From NCBI GenBank assembly GCA_964602415.1, contig CAZRQL010000052.1:1-11433 (forward strand): a stretch of DNA of 11,433 nt, in the 5' to 3' direction. A program made the position numbers and the translations under genes. This document shows, one piece after another, positions 5,233 through 11,433 of the stretch. The notes under the pieces are model-generated. The model worked only from the letters and a program-made list of their open reading frames with translations. It did not search any database and was not told where the DNA came from. Source of the DNA: CAZRQL01 sp964602415. Lineage in GTDB: Bacteria > Bacteroidota > Bacteroidia > Cytophagales > Flammeovirgaceae. How positions within the stretch are numbered: position 1 is the stretch's first letter; the number at the start of each line of letters is the position of its first letter.

Positions 5233-7446
5233 TTATTTTCCTTTTCGGGCGTTTTTTTTCATCACTCCTACCATTTGCTCTTCTTCTGTCAAAGCGGCCA
5301 GCAGTTTGCGTACAAAAGGGATTAGGGGGCTTTTTGGTTTTTGCTCGATGTAGTCGCTCAATACAATATAATAGTCTGCAATATCTGACACCCGTTTGCC
5401 ATAAATCATCATGCCCAGCACCTTTACATTTTCGATTCGGATGTATTGGGGGTATTTTTCTTCGATTTGCTTAACAAGCATGTCTGCCGAACCGTACTCT
5501 TCGACCTCAAAGTGTTTGTAGGCGCGGGCATACAGGCTATCGGCGGCGCGCGTATCGGCCTCAAGCTCGATGAGGTAGTTGGGGTTGATGAGCAGTTTAG
5601 CCCAAATGGACTCGGGATGGTCTTCGATGAGCCTTTGTTTGTAAGGTTCTTTGTTGCAGATGGCTGGGTGTTGTCGGCACACGCTGTGGTTGGTAAAGAG
5701 GGCTTCGGCTCTGGGTTGGGCAGTGGGGTACTTGTCAATGAGTTGGTCAAGGGACTTTCGAGCCAAGGCCGGCTCTTTGAACTTGTAGAGATAGATTTTG
5801 CCTACCCTAAAAAGTGCTTCGTGGAGTTCGCGGCTTATTTTGCCCTGAGATGCCGTGTCAAGGGGGATTTCTTCTTCACGCTCTTGAGCTGACTTTACAG
5901 AGGCGAAAATATCCACCACATCCGAGCCGCCGGCGGCTTTTTGAGCGGGGTCTTTGTCGTCTTTGGCATCGGAAGCACTGGAAAAGGGCTTGTTGCTTCG
6001 GCGCCAGTTGTCTTCCAGTTTTCTTGCGCCCCAGTTTTTGGTAAACTTTTCTTTGCCGTCAAAAAGAAGTTTGTCGTTGTAAAAATACCATTCGTTGGAG
6101 GTTTGGGTTTTGGCCAACGAAGAGCCGGCGGTAGGGGGTTGTTTGAGCTTTTCGGCTATTTTTTTGTTGCGCTCCATCTTCAAAATCATGCTGCGCTCTT
6201 GTGCGATTTCTTGGGCAAAAACGCTGTCCCTTTGCTCAAAGCTCAGTTTTGAGAGTGCCAGAAGACGGGTGTTTTCTTTGATGATTTTCATTTCGGAGGC
6301 CAGTTCTTGGAGCGTTTCGGCCTTGCGGCGTATGTATTCGCCGTTTTTGAACTTTGCAGGCATGACGGCCACTGCGCTGTCGTAATAGGCTGCGCCTTTT
6401 TCGTAGTCTTTGAGCGAGTCCAAATAAATATCGCCCAGCCTGAGATAAGAAAAAGTTTTCTGCGAAGGGTTGTTCACATTCAAAATAATGGATTGGTTGT
6501 ATTCGTGCATGGCATCACCTAACCGGTTGCGCTTTTGTTTAAAACGCCCCAGTTCGTAGTGAATTTTGTCGCGGTAGTCCCAGTATTTTTCATCTTTGAG
6601 CAGTTTGTTGTAAAACTTGAGAACTTTTTTCTCGTTTTGCTCATCTTCTATGTTTTGCAGTCCTTCTGCCACTATCGAAGACTGAAAGGCAAGGTCAAAA
6701 TTGGGGCGGCTTTTGTTCACTTGGCTGTAAGCCTGAAACGATTTGCTTTCTTGTCCCAGTTGCTCATAAATCTGCCCCAGCAAATAGTATAATCTTGCAC
6801 GCTGCTTTTTGATTTTTATTAAGGGTAAGGCTATTTCTAAATGCTGCGCACAAGGCTCTAAATCCTCAATTTGTCGGTAGTAGTGCGCCATGGTGAGGTG
6901 GTACTCTTTGAGGTTTTCTTTGCTGAGCGGATTGGGTTCTTTGGTGATTACATCTTTGACATACAAGAAGTTGTTGTATTCTTTGGTCTCAACAAAAATG
7001 CGCATCAAGCCCAAAAGAGCCGTATGGCGGGCGTTGGGGAACTCCTCGTAGTCGCTATTGACATATTTGTAGGTGCTGATGGCATTGGGAAAATCAGCTT
7101 TATAGACACGGGCTTTGGCTATCAAGATGTAGCAATACGGGACCCATTTGCTCTGCTCGTGAAACTGTATTGGCTTGGCGGCCAAATGAATGACCGAATC
7201 CAGCATCGTTATACCTTTGGTAGCGGCGGTATCGAGCGGCGGGAACACTTGCAACAGTTGGGTATAATCGTCTTTGTGTTTGGCCCAAATATCGTCTTCT
7301 ATTTCTGTGAGTCTTTCATCAGCCAAAAAATAGGCGTTGTAGTGGGCGGTTGTATCATGGTAAGCCTGACAGCCGGTCAACAATAAAATGATGATAAAAA
7401 AGCGCATTTCAATCAAATTTTGTGAAGTGTTGGAACATTTCTTCAT
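5233..7446 (-). CDS. porW: Type IX secretion lipoprotein PorW/SprE (TPR protein)
   Basis: PorW (SprE in gliding flavobacteria) is a TPR-containing lipoprotein needed for type IX secretion; in Porphyromonas it is reported to work with the PorN part of the trans-envelope ring. The N-terminal TAHYNAYFLADERL motif just after the lipobox LLLTGC is characteristic of the family. TPR-like helical pairs follow (for example ARLYYLLGQIYEQLGQ and IHYELGRFKQKRNRLGDAM, residues about 100-370). Then comes a charged low-complexity linker (about 480-520) and a C-terminal TPR block (HEALFRVGKIYLYKF...LIDKYPTAQPRAEALF). The 737-residue length fits the family range. A start at 7407 (MRFFIIILLLTGC, 724 residues) is a good alternative, because a possible -7 box lies at 7456-7463, almost on the 7446 start. 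The gene is followed on the same strand by ribH. Confidence 0.9.
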   Translation of the reverse strand: MKKCSNTSQNLIEMRFFIIILLLTGCQAYHDTTAHYNAYFLADERLTEIEDDIWAKHKDDYTQLLQVFPPLDTAATKGITMLDSVIHLAAKPIQFHEQSKWVPYCYILIAKARVYKADFPNAISTYKYVNSDYEEFPNARHTALLGLMRIFVETKEYNNFLYVKDVITKEPNPLSKENLKEYHLTMAHYYRQIEDLEPCAQHLEIALPLIKIKKQRARLYYLLGQIYEQLGQESKSFQAYSQVNKSRPNFDLAFQSSIVAEGLQNIEDEQNEKKVLKFYNKLLKDEKYWDYRDKIHYELGRFKQKRNRLGDAMHEYNQSIILNVNNPSQKTFSYLRLGDIYLDSLKDYEKGAAYYDSAVAVMPAKFKNGEYIRRKAETLQELASEMKIIKENTRLLALSKLSFEQRDSVFAQEIAQERSMILKMERNKKIAEKLKQPPTAGSSLAKTQTSNEWYFYNDKLLFDGKEKFTKNWGARKLEDNWRRSNKPFSSASDAKDDKDPAQKAAGGSDVVDIFASVKSAQEREEEIPLDTASQGKISRELHEALFRVGKIYLYKFKEPALARKSLDQLIDKYPTAQPRAEALFTNHSVCRQHPAICNKEPYKQRLIEDHPESIWAKLLINPNYLIELEADTRAADSLYARAYKHFEVEEYGSADMLVKQIEEKYPQYIRIENVKVLGMMIYGKRVSDIADYYIVLSDYIEQKPKSPLIPFVRKLLAALTEEEQMVGVMKKNARKGK

Positions 7447-7455
7447 TCACATAGA

Positions 7456-7463
7456 CAAAAATA
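7456..7463 (-). promoter_or_regulatory. Possible -7 box for porW
   Basis: TATTTTTG on the minus strand matches TAnnTTTG. No TTTG was found at the expected -33 distance. If used, it favours the porW start at 7407 over the one at 7446. Confidence 0.3.
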
Positions 7464-7557
7464 CGTTGATTTTAGGATGAGATGGTTATTGGGGCTGCAA
7501 AAAGTTGTTGTTGCGTTCGTAATGCGCTGATTTTTTGCAAATATTTTTTTGAAAATA

Positions 7558-7588
7558 GTTGCGCTTTGATAAAAGTACATTAACTTTG
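7558..7588 (+). promoter_or_regulatory. Promoter of the rpsF operon
   Basis: TAACTTTG at 7581-7588 is a perfect Bacteroidota -7 box. GTTG at 7558-7561 is one base off the TTTG -33 box, with a 19-base spacer. The start of transcription would fall at about 7595, giving a short leader before the ATG at 7609. The bases before the start are A/T-rich with no Shine-Dalgarno sequence. Confidence 0.65.
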
Positions 7589-7608
7589 CAACCCAAATTT
7601 TTTGAATT

Positions 7609-7998
7609 ATGAAGCATTATGAGACGGTGTTCATACTTACTCCCGTTTTGTCTGATGAACAGATGAAGGACGCCGCAGAGAAATTTAAACTTGTTTTGCA
7701 AGAAGCAGGTGCCCAAGTGTACCACGAGGAAAACTGGGGGCTTAAAAAGCTCGCCTACCCCATCAACAAAAAGTCCACAGGTTTTTATCACCTCTTTGAG
7801 TACAAGGCTGATGAGACAATCCCTTCCAAGTTGGAGATTGAGTTTCGCCGCGATGAGCGGGTCATGCGCTTTTTGACTGTAACGCTCGACAAATACGGCG
7901 TTGAGTTTAATGAAAACCGCCGCGCGGGCAAATATGTCAAAAAGCCCAAACCCATATCCGAGACCGCAGCCAAATTTGTTGACACCGAAATTGATTAA
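7609..7998 (+). CDS. rpsF: 30S ribosomal protein S6
   Basis: S6 binds the central domain of 16S rRNA together with S18. The 129-residue product begins MKHYETVFILTPVLSDEQM and contains the S6 core (WGLKKLAYPINKKSTGFYHLFEY, then IEFRRDERVMRFLTV). A Lys-rich C-terminal tail of about 25 residues (RRAGKYVKKPKP) follows, as in many Bacteroidota S6 proteins. It is the first gene of the operon, and rpsR starts 5 bases after its stop. There is no priB or ssb gene between rpsF and rpsR. Confidence 0.97.
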   Translation: MKHYETVFILTPVLSDEQMKDAAEKFKLVLQEAGAQVYHEENWGLKKLAYPINKKSTGFYHLFEYKADETIPSKLEIEFRRDERVMRFLTVTLDKYGVEFNENRRAGKYVKKPKPISETAAKFVDTEID

Positions 7999-8003
7999 GA
8001 GCC

Positions 8004-8261
8004 ATGACATTAGTAAACGAACCCATCCACTCGACCAACGAGAACAAAAGAGTCAAATTTTGCCGCTTCAAAAAGTACGGCATCAAATACATTGACTACA
8101 AAGACCCCGATTTTTTGATAAGGTTTTTGAATCCTCAAGGAAAGATTTTGCCCCGCCGCCTGACGGGTACAAGCCTCAAATACCAGAAAAAAGTGGCCAC
8201 TGCCATAAAACGCGCCCGCCATTTGGCTCTTATTCCATTTGTAACCGACGGATTAAAATAA
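8004..8261 (+). CDS. rpsR: 30S ribosomal protein S18
   Basis: S18 pairs with S6 on the 30S platform. The 85-residue product has the S18 core: KRVKFCRFKKYGIKYIDYKD, then FLNPQGKILPRRLTGTSLKY and QKKVATAIKRARHLALIPFV. Only one cysteine is present, so it is not the four-cysteine zinc form. The gene lies 5 bases after rpsF and 6 bases before rplI and is co-transcribed with both. Confidence 0.97.
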   Translation: MTLVNEPIHSTNENKRVKFCRFKKYGIKYIDYKDPDFLIRFLNPQGKILPRRLTGTSLKYQKKVATAIKRARHLALIPFVTDGLK

Positions 8262-8267
8262 TCAATT

Positions 8268-8711
8268 ATGCAAATCATTCTAAAAGACGATATAAAAGGA
8301 CTGGGATTTAAAAATGACATCGTTGATGTAAAGCCCGGTTATGGCAGAAACTACCTTATTCCTCAAGGCTTGGCTGTTATGGCCACCGATTCTGCCAAAA
8401 AAGTGCTGGCCGAAAACATACGCCAAGCCGCCCACAAAGCTGAAAGAATCAAGAATGAAGCCCTCAGAATAGCCGAAACCATAGGTGAATTGACACTGGT
8501 CATTCAAACCAAAGCCGGTGAATCGGGCAAACTCTTCGGTTCGGTTACCACCAACCAAGTATCAGAGCTTTTGAAAGCCAAAGGCTTTGATATTGACCGC
8601 AAAAAAATCAGCATAGACCAAGAAATCAAGATGTTGGGTGAATACACTGCAACACTGACTTTGCACCGCGAGGTATCTCACCAAATCAAGTTGGAAGTCG
8701 TTTCGGCTTAA
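8268..8711 (+). CDS. rplI: 50S ribosomal protein L9
   Basis: L9 binds 23S rRNA through its N-terminal domain and extends from the large subunit. The 147-residue product begins MQIILKDDIKGLGFKND and has the L9 signature GYGRNYLIPQGLA near residues 24-36. A long connecting helix (about 43-75) and a C-terminal domain (KLFGSVTTNQVSELL) follow. This is the normal family length. It is the last gene of the operon, and a terminator hairpin begins about 20 bases after its stop. Confidence 0.97.
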   Translation: MQIILKDDIKGLGFKNDIVDVKPGYGRNYLIPQGLAVMATDSAKKVLAENIRQAAHKAERIKNEALRIAETIGELTLVIQTKAGESGKLFGSVTTNQVSELLKAKGFDIDRKKISIDQEIKMLGEYTATLTLHREVSHQIKLEVVSA

Positions 8712-8733
8712 TTCTTTTTTGCATTTGCTGAAT

Positions 8734-8762
8734 AAAAAAATACCCCAAAAGGGTATTTTTTT
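8734..8762 (+). terminator. Terminator of the rpsF-rpsR-rplI operon
   Basis: AAAAAAATACCC at 8734-8745, the loop CAAAA, and GGGTATTTTTTT at 8751-8762 form a perfect 12-bp stem ending in a T-run. The A-run on the other arm means it could also act on the minus strand. Confidence 0.9.
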
Positions 8763-8855
8763 ATTTTGTACTTGAGGCTAACTTCTTACTGTCAGGCTTA
8801 GAATTTCGCACAGAAATAAAATCCCGAATAACTTCGAGCCTTACGAAAACAAAGC

Positions 8856-9509
8856 ATGATGAAAAAATTGGTTTTATTGGCATTGGCGGCATGGTTTTGT
8901 GTTCCTGTTGCTTGGGCGCAGAGCCTCGCAGTAAACGACACAGACTTCTCAAAAGGGCGATTGGGCAATACACAAACCATTGAAATACAAGATGTTGCTA
9001 AGTTTCATGGACACCTTTGCGATGGTTTGGTAGAGGGTTTTTTGGCTTTGCAATACAGCTTGTATCGGCTTTTCCCCGACAGCCTGATAGACCGCACCAA
9101 TGTGCGCATCGTAAGCAAACCTTCACCTTGTCTGAGCGATGCAGCCATCTATCTCACGGGCGCAAGGTATCAATTTGGCACCTTTTATGTAAATAATAAC
9201 TTCGAGGGATTGTATATTGTACAGCGAATAGACAACGGAAAAGCCATCAATGTTGTCAGGAAACCAGACGTAAAGCCAACAATCATTGACCAAATGGGCA
9301 ACCAAGCTATTGCCGGCGAGCTGTCCCCTTGTGAGTTGGATGGATTGCGCAAACTGGAAGATGCCTACACTCAATTTTTGTTGGAACATAAATCCGAAAA
9401 CTTGTTTGAGATAAAAGACTTATCTGACTTTGTTTGGCTTGCCGTGCTGAAAAACGATTTTATCAAAACCGATATTTTGAACAAAAACGCGCGCAAGTGC
9501 CAAAACTAA
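8856..9509 (+). CDS. Secreted FmdE-domain protein
   Basis: This encodes 217 residues. Residues 1-21 are a signal peptide (MMKKLVLLALAAWFCVPVAWA, cleavage before Q22); a start at the second Met is equally possible. The FmdE-type signature FHGHLCDGLVEGF (His51, His53, Cys55) and the matching second motif SPCLSDAAIYLTGAR (Cys92, Asp95) suggest the metal-binding core known from subunit E of formylmethanofuran dehydrogenase. The C-terminal zinc-finger of some archaeal FmdE proteins is missing. The host has no visible methanofuran genes, so the role is probably a different, metal-linked one outside the cytoplasm. The stop lies 6 bases before the next gene (a DksA/TraR-like protein), which suggests a two-gene operon. 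Family call is good; function is unknown. Confidence 0.85.
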   Translation: MMKKLVLLALAAWFCVPVAWAQSLAVNDTDFSKGRLGNTQTIEIQDVAKFHGHLCDGLVEGFLALQYSLYRLFPDSLIDRTNVRIVSKPSPCLSDAAIYLTGARYQFGTFYVNNNFEGLYIVQRIDNGKAINVVRKPDVKPTIIDQMGNQAIAGELSPCELDGLRKLEDAYTQFLLEHKSENLFEIKDLSDFVWLAVLKNDFIKTDILNKNARKCQN

Positions 9510-9515
9510 AAACCG

Positions 9516-9839
9516 ATGGACAAAGAAAATTTCAAAATCAAACTTTTAGAGTTGATACAGAAAACAGAAACAGAAATAACTGAACTCGGCAAAGACACCC
9601 AACCCGTAAGCCCCGACAATGCCATCGGCAGGATCAGCCGCATGGATGCCATCAACAACAAAAGTGTCAATGATGCCGCCATGCGCAACTTGCAACAAAA
9701 ACTAACCGGCCTTCAAAACCTCCTCAACAACCTTGAGCACGAAGATTTTGGCAAATGCGCCAAATGCAAAGCCGATATTCCCGAAATGAGGATGCTTTTA
9801 GCCCCACACAGCCGTTTTTGCGTCAAATGTGCCAGATAA
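9516..9839 (+). CDS. DksA/TraR-family C4 zinc-finger protein
   Basis: This encodes 107 residues, shorter than classical DksA (about 150). The first 75 residues are predicted helical coiled coil with SPDNAIGRISRMDAI at the tip region. The C terminus carries the C4 zinc finger CAKC (81-84) and CVKC (102-105), with PEMRMLLAPHSRF between. Family members bind in the secondary channel of RNA polymerase. The acidic DxxDxA tip of true DksA is not present, so ppGpp-type activity cannot be assumed. It follows the FmdE-like gene after 6 bases. No strong terminator follows it. Confidence 0.9.
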   Translation: MDKENFKIKLLELIQKTETEITELGKDTQPVSPDNAIGRISRMDAINNKSVNDAAMRNLQQKLTGLQNLLNNLEHEDFGKCAKCKADIPEMRMLLAPHSRFCVKCAR

Positions 9840-9935
9840 GTTATCCATTCGTAGGGATGGCATAATTTGTAGAAGTTGAAAATAGGTATAAGGCTTGTTT
9901 TCAATTTGTTACCCTCAGTATGAATACCGCCCATC
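9840..9935. other. Possible remnant of a dispersed intergenic repeat
   Basis: Just after the DksA/TraR-like gene the text CATTCGTAGGGATGGCATAA and the following TTGTAGAA resemble short intergenic repeats remembered from other Bacteroidota genomes that carry a CGTAGGGAT core. CCAT and ATGG flank the core as a weak hairpin. No second copy lies in this window, so the assignment rests on resemblance alone. Confidence 0.25.
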
Positions 9936-10024
9936 AATGCCAATGAGGCAGGCTAATCAACAACCCATTTGTTTGTAGCTCGCAAGACTTTGCCTGATTA
10001 AAAAAATGAACTTTTTTACCATTA

Positions 10025-10042
10025 TTTCGTTTTTTTACGAAA
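10025..10042. promoter_or_regulatory. Candidate ArsR operator
   Basis: TTTCGT (10025-10030) and ACGAAA (10037-10042) form a perfect inverted repeat around a TTTTTT spacer. It overlaps the expected -33 region of the arsFGR promoter, so a bound repressor would block polymerase. The TCGT-N6-ACGA geometry is plausible for an ArsR/SmtB-family dimer. The ArsR-like gene is the third gene of the same operon. Confidence 0.5.
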
Positions 10043-10057
10043 AACTAATTATATTTG
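10026..10057 (+). promoter_or_regulatory. Promoter of the arsF-arsG-arsR operon
   Basis: TATATTTG at 10050-10057 is a perfect TAnnTTTG -7 box. The -33 element is weak (TTCG at 10026-10029, 20-base spacer). Transcription would start near 10064, about 13 bases before the first ATG. Confidence 0.55.
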
Positions 10058-10076
10058 TATCTCAAAACTAAAACCC

Positions 10077-10475
10077 ATGTCAAACATGAAAAAATCTTTT
10101 TTGTTAGCCGTTGTTTTTTCGGTTGTTATGGCTGTAAATCAGCTTGTTGCTCAAACTGTTGAAGTGATTGATTTTCACAGCACACACCGCTGTAGGACTT
10201 GTGTAGGGATAGAAAAATCCACCAAAGCAGTACTGGAAAAAGAATTTGCCGATGAACTCAAATCCGGTAAGATAGTTTTCAAAACCGTCAATGTGGACGA
10301 TGCCCAAAATGCCAAACTCGCAGCGCAATTTGAAGCATCAGGCACGGCTCTTTGGATTTATAGAGCTGACAAAAAAATCAAGGTGGATTTGACCGATTTT
10401 GCTTTTATGAACATGCGCGACGCTGAAAAGTTTAGCGAAAGGATCAAAACCGAAGTAGCAAAAGCCCTCAAATAA
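10077..10475 (+). CDS. ArsF-family thioredoxin-like periplasmic protein
   Basis: This encodes 132 residues. A signal peptide covers residues 1-25 (KKSFLLAVVFSVVMAV core, cleavage before Q26); Met4 is an alternative start. The mature part is a small thioredoxin-like domain with FHSTHRCRTC (Cys39/Cys42), then GKIVFKTVNVDDAQN and ALWIYRADKKIKVDLTDFAF. This pattern matches the family annotated as nitrophenyl compound nitroreductase subunit ArsF. Members occur beside ArsG transporters in clusters for resistance to aromatic arsenicals. The next gene starts at the base after its stop, so translation is probably coupled. The signal peptide places the CRTC motif outside the cytoplasm, which fits a thiol-transfer role with the CcdA-like neighbour better than a cytosolic nitroreductase subunit. 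The true substrate is unknown. Confidence 0.85.
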   Translation: MSNMKKSFLLAVVFSVVMAVNQLVAQTVEVIDFHSTHRCRTCVGIEKSTKAVLEKEFADELKSGKIVFKTVNVDDAQNAKLAAQFEASGTALWIYRADKKIKVDLTDFAFMNMRDAEKFSERIKTEVAKALK

Positions 10476-11183
10476 ATGGAATGGCTCAACGATATAGCCC
10501 AAGCAAGAGAATTGCCTGTTTTGGCGGCTTTTGCTTTGGGCTTGCTCACGGCGGTTTCGCCTTGCCCGCTGGCGACCAACATCACAGCAACCGCCTACAT
10601 TGCCAAAGGCTTCACCGACAAGCGGAAAGTACTTTTCAGCGGGGTGCTTTACACGCTGGGCAGGGCTTTTAGTTATACGCTCATCGGCTTGGTTATCTAC
10701 TTTGGGGCAAGCAAATTTCAAGTGGCCAAGTTGTTTCAAGGCAACGGCGAAAGGTATCTCGCACCTATTTTGATAATTGTGGGCTTGGTGATGCTCAACG
10801 TGATAAAGTTAGACTTTTTGGGCAAAATCAATGTAGCAGAAAAACTATCAGAAAAATTTAAAAACCAAGGGCTTTGGGGGGCTTTTGTGCTGGGAGTGTT
10901 GTTTGCGCTGGCCTTTTGCCCTTACAGCGGGGCACTTTATTTTGGAATGCTTTTGCCCATGACCGTTGCAAGTGCTGAGGGTTTGTCTTTGCCTTTTATA
11001 TTTGCCATAGGAACGGGGTTGCCCGTATTGCTTTTCACCTACTTGATGGCTTTTGCGATGCAAAAAGTGAGTCAAACTTTCAATGCTATCCAAAAAGCCG
11101 AAAAAGTGATGCGAAATGTAGCGGGTGCGGTTTTTGTTCTTACGGGAATTTATTACGCCTTAATCTTTCTGCAATGGATATAA
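10476..11183 (+). CDS. ArsG-family CcdA-like membrane protein
   Basis: This encodes 235 residues with about six hydrophobic membrane segments. The first carries LTAVSPCPLATNI (Cys30) and the fourth FALAFCPYSGALYF (Cys148). These positions match the paired membrane cysteines of CcdA/DsbD-type thiol electron carriers. The closest named family is the aromatic aminobenzylarsenical efflux permease ArsG. The start directly abuts the arsF-like stop, and the stop overlaps the start of the arsR-like gene by 10 bases, so all three are one transcript. It could be an organoarsenical exporter, a reductant carrier for the periplasmic CRTC protein, or both. Family assignment is good; the transported species is uncertain. 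Confidence 0.87.
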   Translation: MEWLNDIAQARELPVLAAFALGLLTAVSPCPLATNITATAYIAKGFTDKRKVLFSGVLYTLGRAFSYTLIGLVIYFGASKFQVAKLFQGNGERYLAPILIIVGLVMLNVIKLDFLGKINVAEKLSEKFKNQGLWGAFVLGVLFALAFCPYSGALYFGMLLPMTVASAEGLSLPFIFAIGTGLPVLLFTYLMAFAMQKVSQTFNAIQKAEKVMRNVAGAVFVLTGIYYALIFLQWI

Positions 11184-11433
11184 TAACCACCCTCAGCACC
11201 GCTCCCTACACGGTAAGCGACGAAAAATTAGCCTTGTATGCCAAGGCTTTAGCGCATCCAATCCGCGTGTTTATTCTTCGCTTTTTGGAAAAACAATGCG
11301 CTTGTTTTGCAGGGGATATTTCCGAGCAGTTGCCCGTCGCCAACTCTACGGTTTCCCAGCACCTAAAAGTGCTCAAAGAAGCGGGCTTAATCCAAGGCAC
11401 CATCAACCCGCCGACCATCAAATACTGCATCAA
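11174..11433 (+). CDS. arsR: ArsR/SmtB-family transcriptional repressor, 5' part
   Basis: 86 residues are visible before the window ends. The ATG at 11174 overlaps the preceding stop by 10 bases. The sequence shows the ArsR winged helix: ALAHPIRVFILRFLEKQ (about 25-41), CACFAGDISEQL (42-53) and the recognition helix STVSQHLKVLKEAGL (58-72), followed by a wing ending KYCI. Cys42 and Cys44 lie where ArsR proteins carry a CxC metalloid site, and Cys85 may add a third ligand. It is expected to repress its own operon and release DNA on binding a trivalent arsenical or other thiophilic metal. The likely operator is the inverted repeat at 10025-10042. Confidence 0.92.
   Translation, partial: MDIITTLSTAPYTVSDEKLALYAKALAHPIRVFILRFLEKQCACFAGDISEQLPVANSTVSQHLKVLKEAGLIQGTINPPTIKYCI

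Noticed and set aside
7486..8010. 174-codon minus-strand frame over rpsF
   Set aside because: It is the complement of rpsF, which matches ribosomal protein S6 along its whole length.

Overview
The window looks like a chromosomal segment of a Bacteroidota bacterium, probably a Cytophagales-like gliding or secreting lineage. The evidence is a PorW/SprE type IX secretion lipoprotein, a DksA/TraR zinc-finger protein of Bacteroidota type, an ArsF/ArsG/ArsR cluster of Bacteroidota type, a compact rpsF-rpsR-rplI operon, and start codons without Shine-Dalgarno sequences. TAnnTTTG-type -7 boxes stand before several genes. No tRNA, rRNA, CRISPR array, insertion sequence or phage gene was seen.

Layout. 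(1) Positions 1-761, minus strand: 5' part of a secreted WG-repeat protein with near-identical tandem repeats; the gene leaves the window on the left. (2) 762-1089: a gene-free stretch with strong hairpins, including a terminator on the minus strand just before the WG gene. (3) 1090-3698, minus strand: a visibly AT-richer three-gene cassette. In transcription order it encodes a small secreted four-cysteine protein, then (after a terminator hairpin) a large secreted protein with a CPRC motif and a propeller-like body, then a small lipoprotein. (4) 3699-3999: divergent intergenic region with a CAAAAAT heptanucleotide repeat. (5) 4000-4650, plus: a highly charged helical protein, converging on and overlapping ribH. 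(6) 4634-7446, minus: porW/sprE followed by ribH (lumazine synthase). (7) 7609-8711, plus: ribosomal operon rpsF-rpsR-rplI with a good promoter and terminator. (8) 8856-9839, plus: a secreted FmdE-domain protein and a DksA/TraR-like zinc-finger protein. (9) 10077-11433, plus: arsF-like thioredoxin-fold protein, arsG-like CcdA-type membrane protein and arsR-like repressor (cut by the window end), packed as one operon behind a promoter that carries an inverted repeat.

Housekeeping genes (ribosomal proteins, ribH, porW) are interleaved with accessory blocks. Two blocks share a theme of envelope thiol chemistry: the CPRC protein with its cysteine-bearing small secreted partner, and the ArsF/ArsG pair, in which a CcdA-like membrane protein could feed electrons to a periplasmic CxxC protein. 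The least explained parts are the three-gene cassette at 1090-3698 and the structured gene-free stretch at 785-950.
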